A DNA stretch of 6,178 bases from Methanotrichaceae archaeon (GTDB lineage Archaea > Halobacteriota > Methanosarcinia > Methanotrichales > Methanotrichaceae), in the NCBI GenBank assembly GCA_013329455.1, contig DUKF01000144.1, positions 1 to 6,178 on the forward strand, given 5' to 3'. The notes below the pieces were generated by a model. The model was given only the letters and a program-made list of their open reading frames with translations, had not been told where the DNA came from and searched no databases. Shown piece by piece: positions 5,427 through 6,178 of this stretch. Made by a program: the position numbers and the translations under genes. The first letter of the stretch is position 1, and each line of letters opens with the position of its first letter.

Positions 5427-6178
5427 TCAGTCCTCGTACCTGGCGGCGATGGGCATCCTTCTTCCCGTGCCGAAGGCCTTTGTGGTCACTTTCAGGCCGG
5501 GAGGAACCTGCTTTCTCTTGTACTCGTTTCTCTTCACGGCCCTCGTCACCCAGTTCACGGTCTCGGGGTCAAAGCCCAATTTGATGATCTCCTTCGCCGA
5601 CAGCCCATTCTCGACGTATTGGTGGAGCATCGAGTCTAGGACGTCGTAAGGGGGTAGAGTGTCCTGATCCATCTGGTCGGGCTTAAGCTCCGCAGAGGGA
5701 GGCCTTCTGATGATCTCGGGGGGGATGATCTCGCCGTTTCGGTTGATGTGTTCAGCGAGCCTGTAGACCATCGTCTTGGGGACGTCCGAGATGGCGGCAA
5801 GCCCTCCGCTCAAATCTCCGTAAAGGGTGCAGTAGCCGACGGCAATTTCGCTCTTGTTCCCGGTGGATAAGACTAGATGGCCGAACCTGTTGGAGATGGC
5901 CATGAGGACGTTTCCCCTTATCCTCGCCTGGACGTTCTCGAGGGTGACGTCCACCTCCCCCCCCTTCAGGCCGAGGTGGTCTTCCAGGGATGCGACGTAG
6001 GACCTGTACATCTCCGAGATAAAGATCTCCTCAAACTCGATCCCCAGGTTTTCGGCCAGCTTTTTCGAGAGGGCTCTGCTCTCCGTTGAGGTGTAGGGCG
6101 AGGGCATCGATACCCCTAAAACGTTCGGTCCGCCCAGGGCTTCGGCGGCCAGGCAGCAGGTGAGGGCAGAGTCGATCC
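5427..6178 (-). CDS. nadE: NAD+ synthetase, C-terminal synthetase domain (5' end outside the window)
   Basis: This enzyme makes NAD+ from deamido-NAD+ and ATP, the last step of NAD biosynthesis. The reading frame stays open to the right edge, so the visible 249 residues are a fragment. It begins IDSALTCCLAAEALG, the tail of the SGGxDS ATP pyrophosphatase loop. Next come GVSMPSPYTS, then LSTGNKSEIAVGYCTLYGD (nucleotide and substrate binding), GGLAAISDVPKT, and RRPPSAELKPDQMDQDTLPPYD. It ends NEYKRKQVPPGLKVTTKAFG and RRMPIAARYED. An ATG at 6107 exists but would cut off the P-loop, so it is not the true start. The QDTLPPYDVLD block and the long C-terminal tail resemble glutamine-dependent enzymes of about 550 residues rather than the short ammonia-dependent archaeal form. 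If so, a nitrilase-type glutaminase domain lies beyond the edge. The gene converges with fprA across 102 bp. Confidence 0.93.
   Translation of the reverse strand, partial: IDSALTCCLAAEALGGPNVLGVSMPSPYTSTESRALSKKLAENLGIEFEEIFISEMYRSYVASLEDHLGLKGGEVDVTLENVQARIRGNVLMAISNRFGHLVLSTGNKSEIAVGYCTLYGDLSGGLAAISDVPKTMVYRLAEHINRNGEIIPPEIIRRPPSAELKPDQMDQDTLPPYDVLDSMLHQYVENGLSAKEIIKLGFDPETVNWVTRAVKRNEYKRKQVPPGLKVTTKAFGTGRRMPIAARYED

Noticed and set aside
6105..6107. ATG at 6107 as the nadE start
   Set aside because: The frame continues upstream with IDSALTCCLAAEALGGPNV, the conserved ATP-binding region of NAD+ synthetase, so the gene runs past the window edge.

Overview
The window reads as archaeal, most likely from a methanogen. 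The best evidence is a complete FprA-type diiron flavoprotein (F420H2 oxidase family) with a short rubredoxin-like remnant just upstream. Other support comes from TATA-box-like promoters, GGAGG/GAGGTG ribosome binding sites and a secreted, aromatic-rich, low-complexity surface protein. GC content is moderately high by eye. A Methanothrix-like (Methanotrichaceae) source is my guess, not something the sequence proves.

Layout, left to right. Positions 1-114 hold no gene. They contain short direct and inverted repeats, a TATA-like element facing out of the window, and a GC-rich hairpin that probably ends the first gene. Positions 115-1440 (minus) encode an exported 441-residue protein of unknown function with two copies of a Trp/Tyr-rich domain. 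A 435-bp divergent intergenic region follows, with promoter candidates for both directions and a perfect 8+8 inverted repeat just upstream of the right-hand operon. Positions 1876-2865 (plus) encode an AAA+/STAND-like ATPase with a degenerate P-loop and a C-terminal winged-helix-like region. One base after its stop comes an MscS-family mechanosensitive channel (2867-3775), so the two are probably co-transcribed and translationally coupled. A 168-bp gap leads to a rubredoxin pseudogene (3944-4123) and then fprA (4140-5324), which ends in a strong hairpin plus T7 terminator. The right edge holds the C-terminal part of NAD+ synthetase (nadE, minus, 5427-6178), convergent with fprA and open at its 5' end.

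How the genes may work together. The ATPase and channel form a plausible regulated membrane unit, perhaps for osmotic or turgor response, possibly under a repressor acting at the inverted repeat. FprA is an oxygen-detoxifying enzyme. The methanogen enzymes take electrons directly from F420H2, which would explain how the neighbouring rubredoxin could decay without loss of function. The secreted protein and nadE have no evident functional link to these. I see no mobile element, CRISPR array, tRNA or rRNA. The two least ordinary items are the ATPase-MscS pair with a broken P-loop and the duplicated Trp-rich exported domain.
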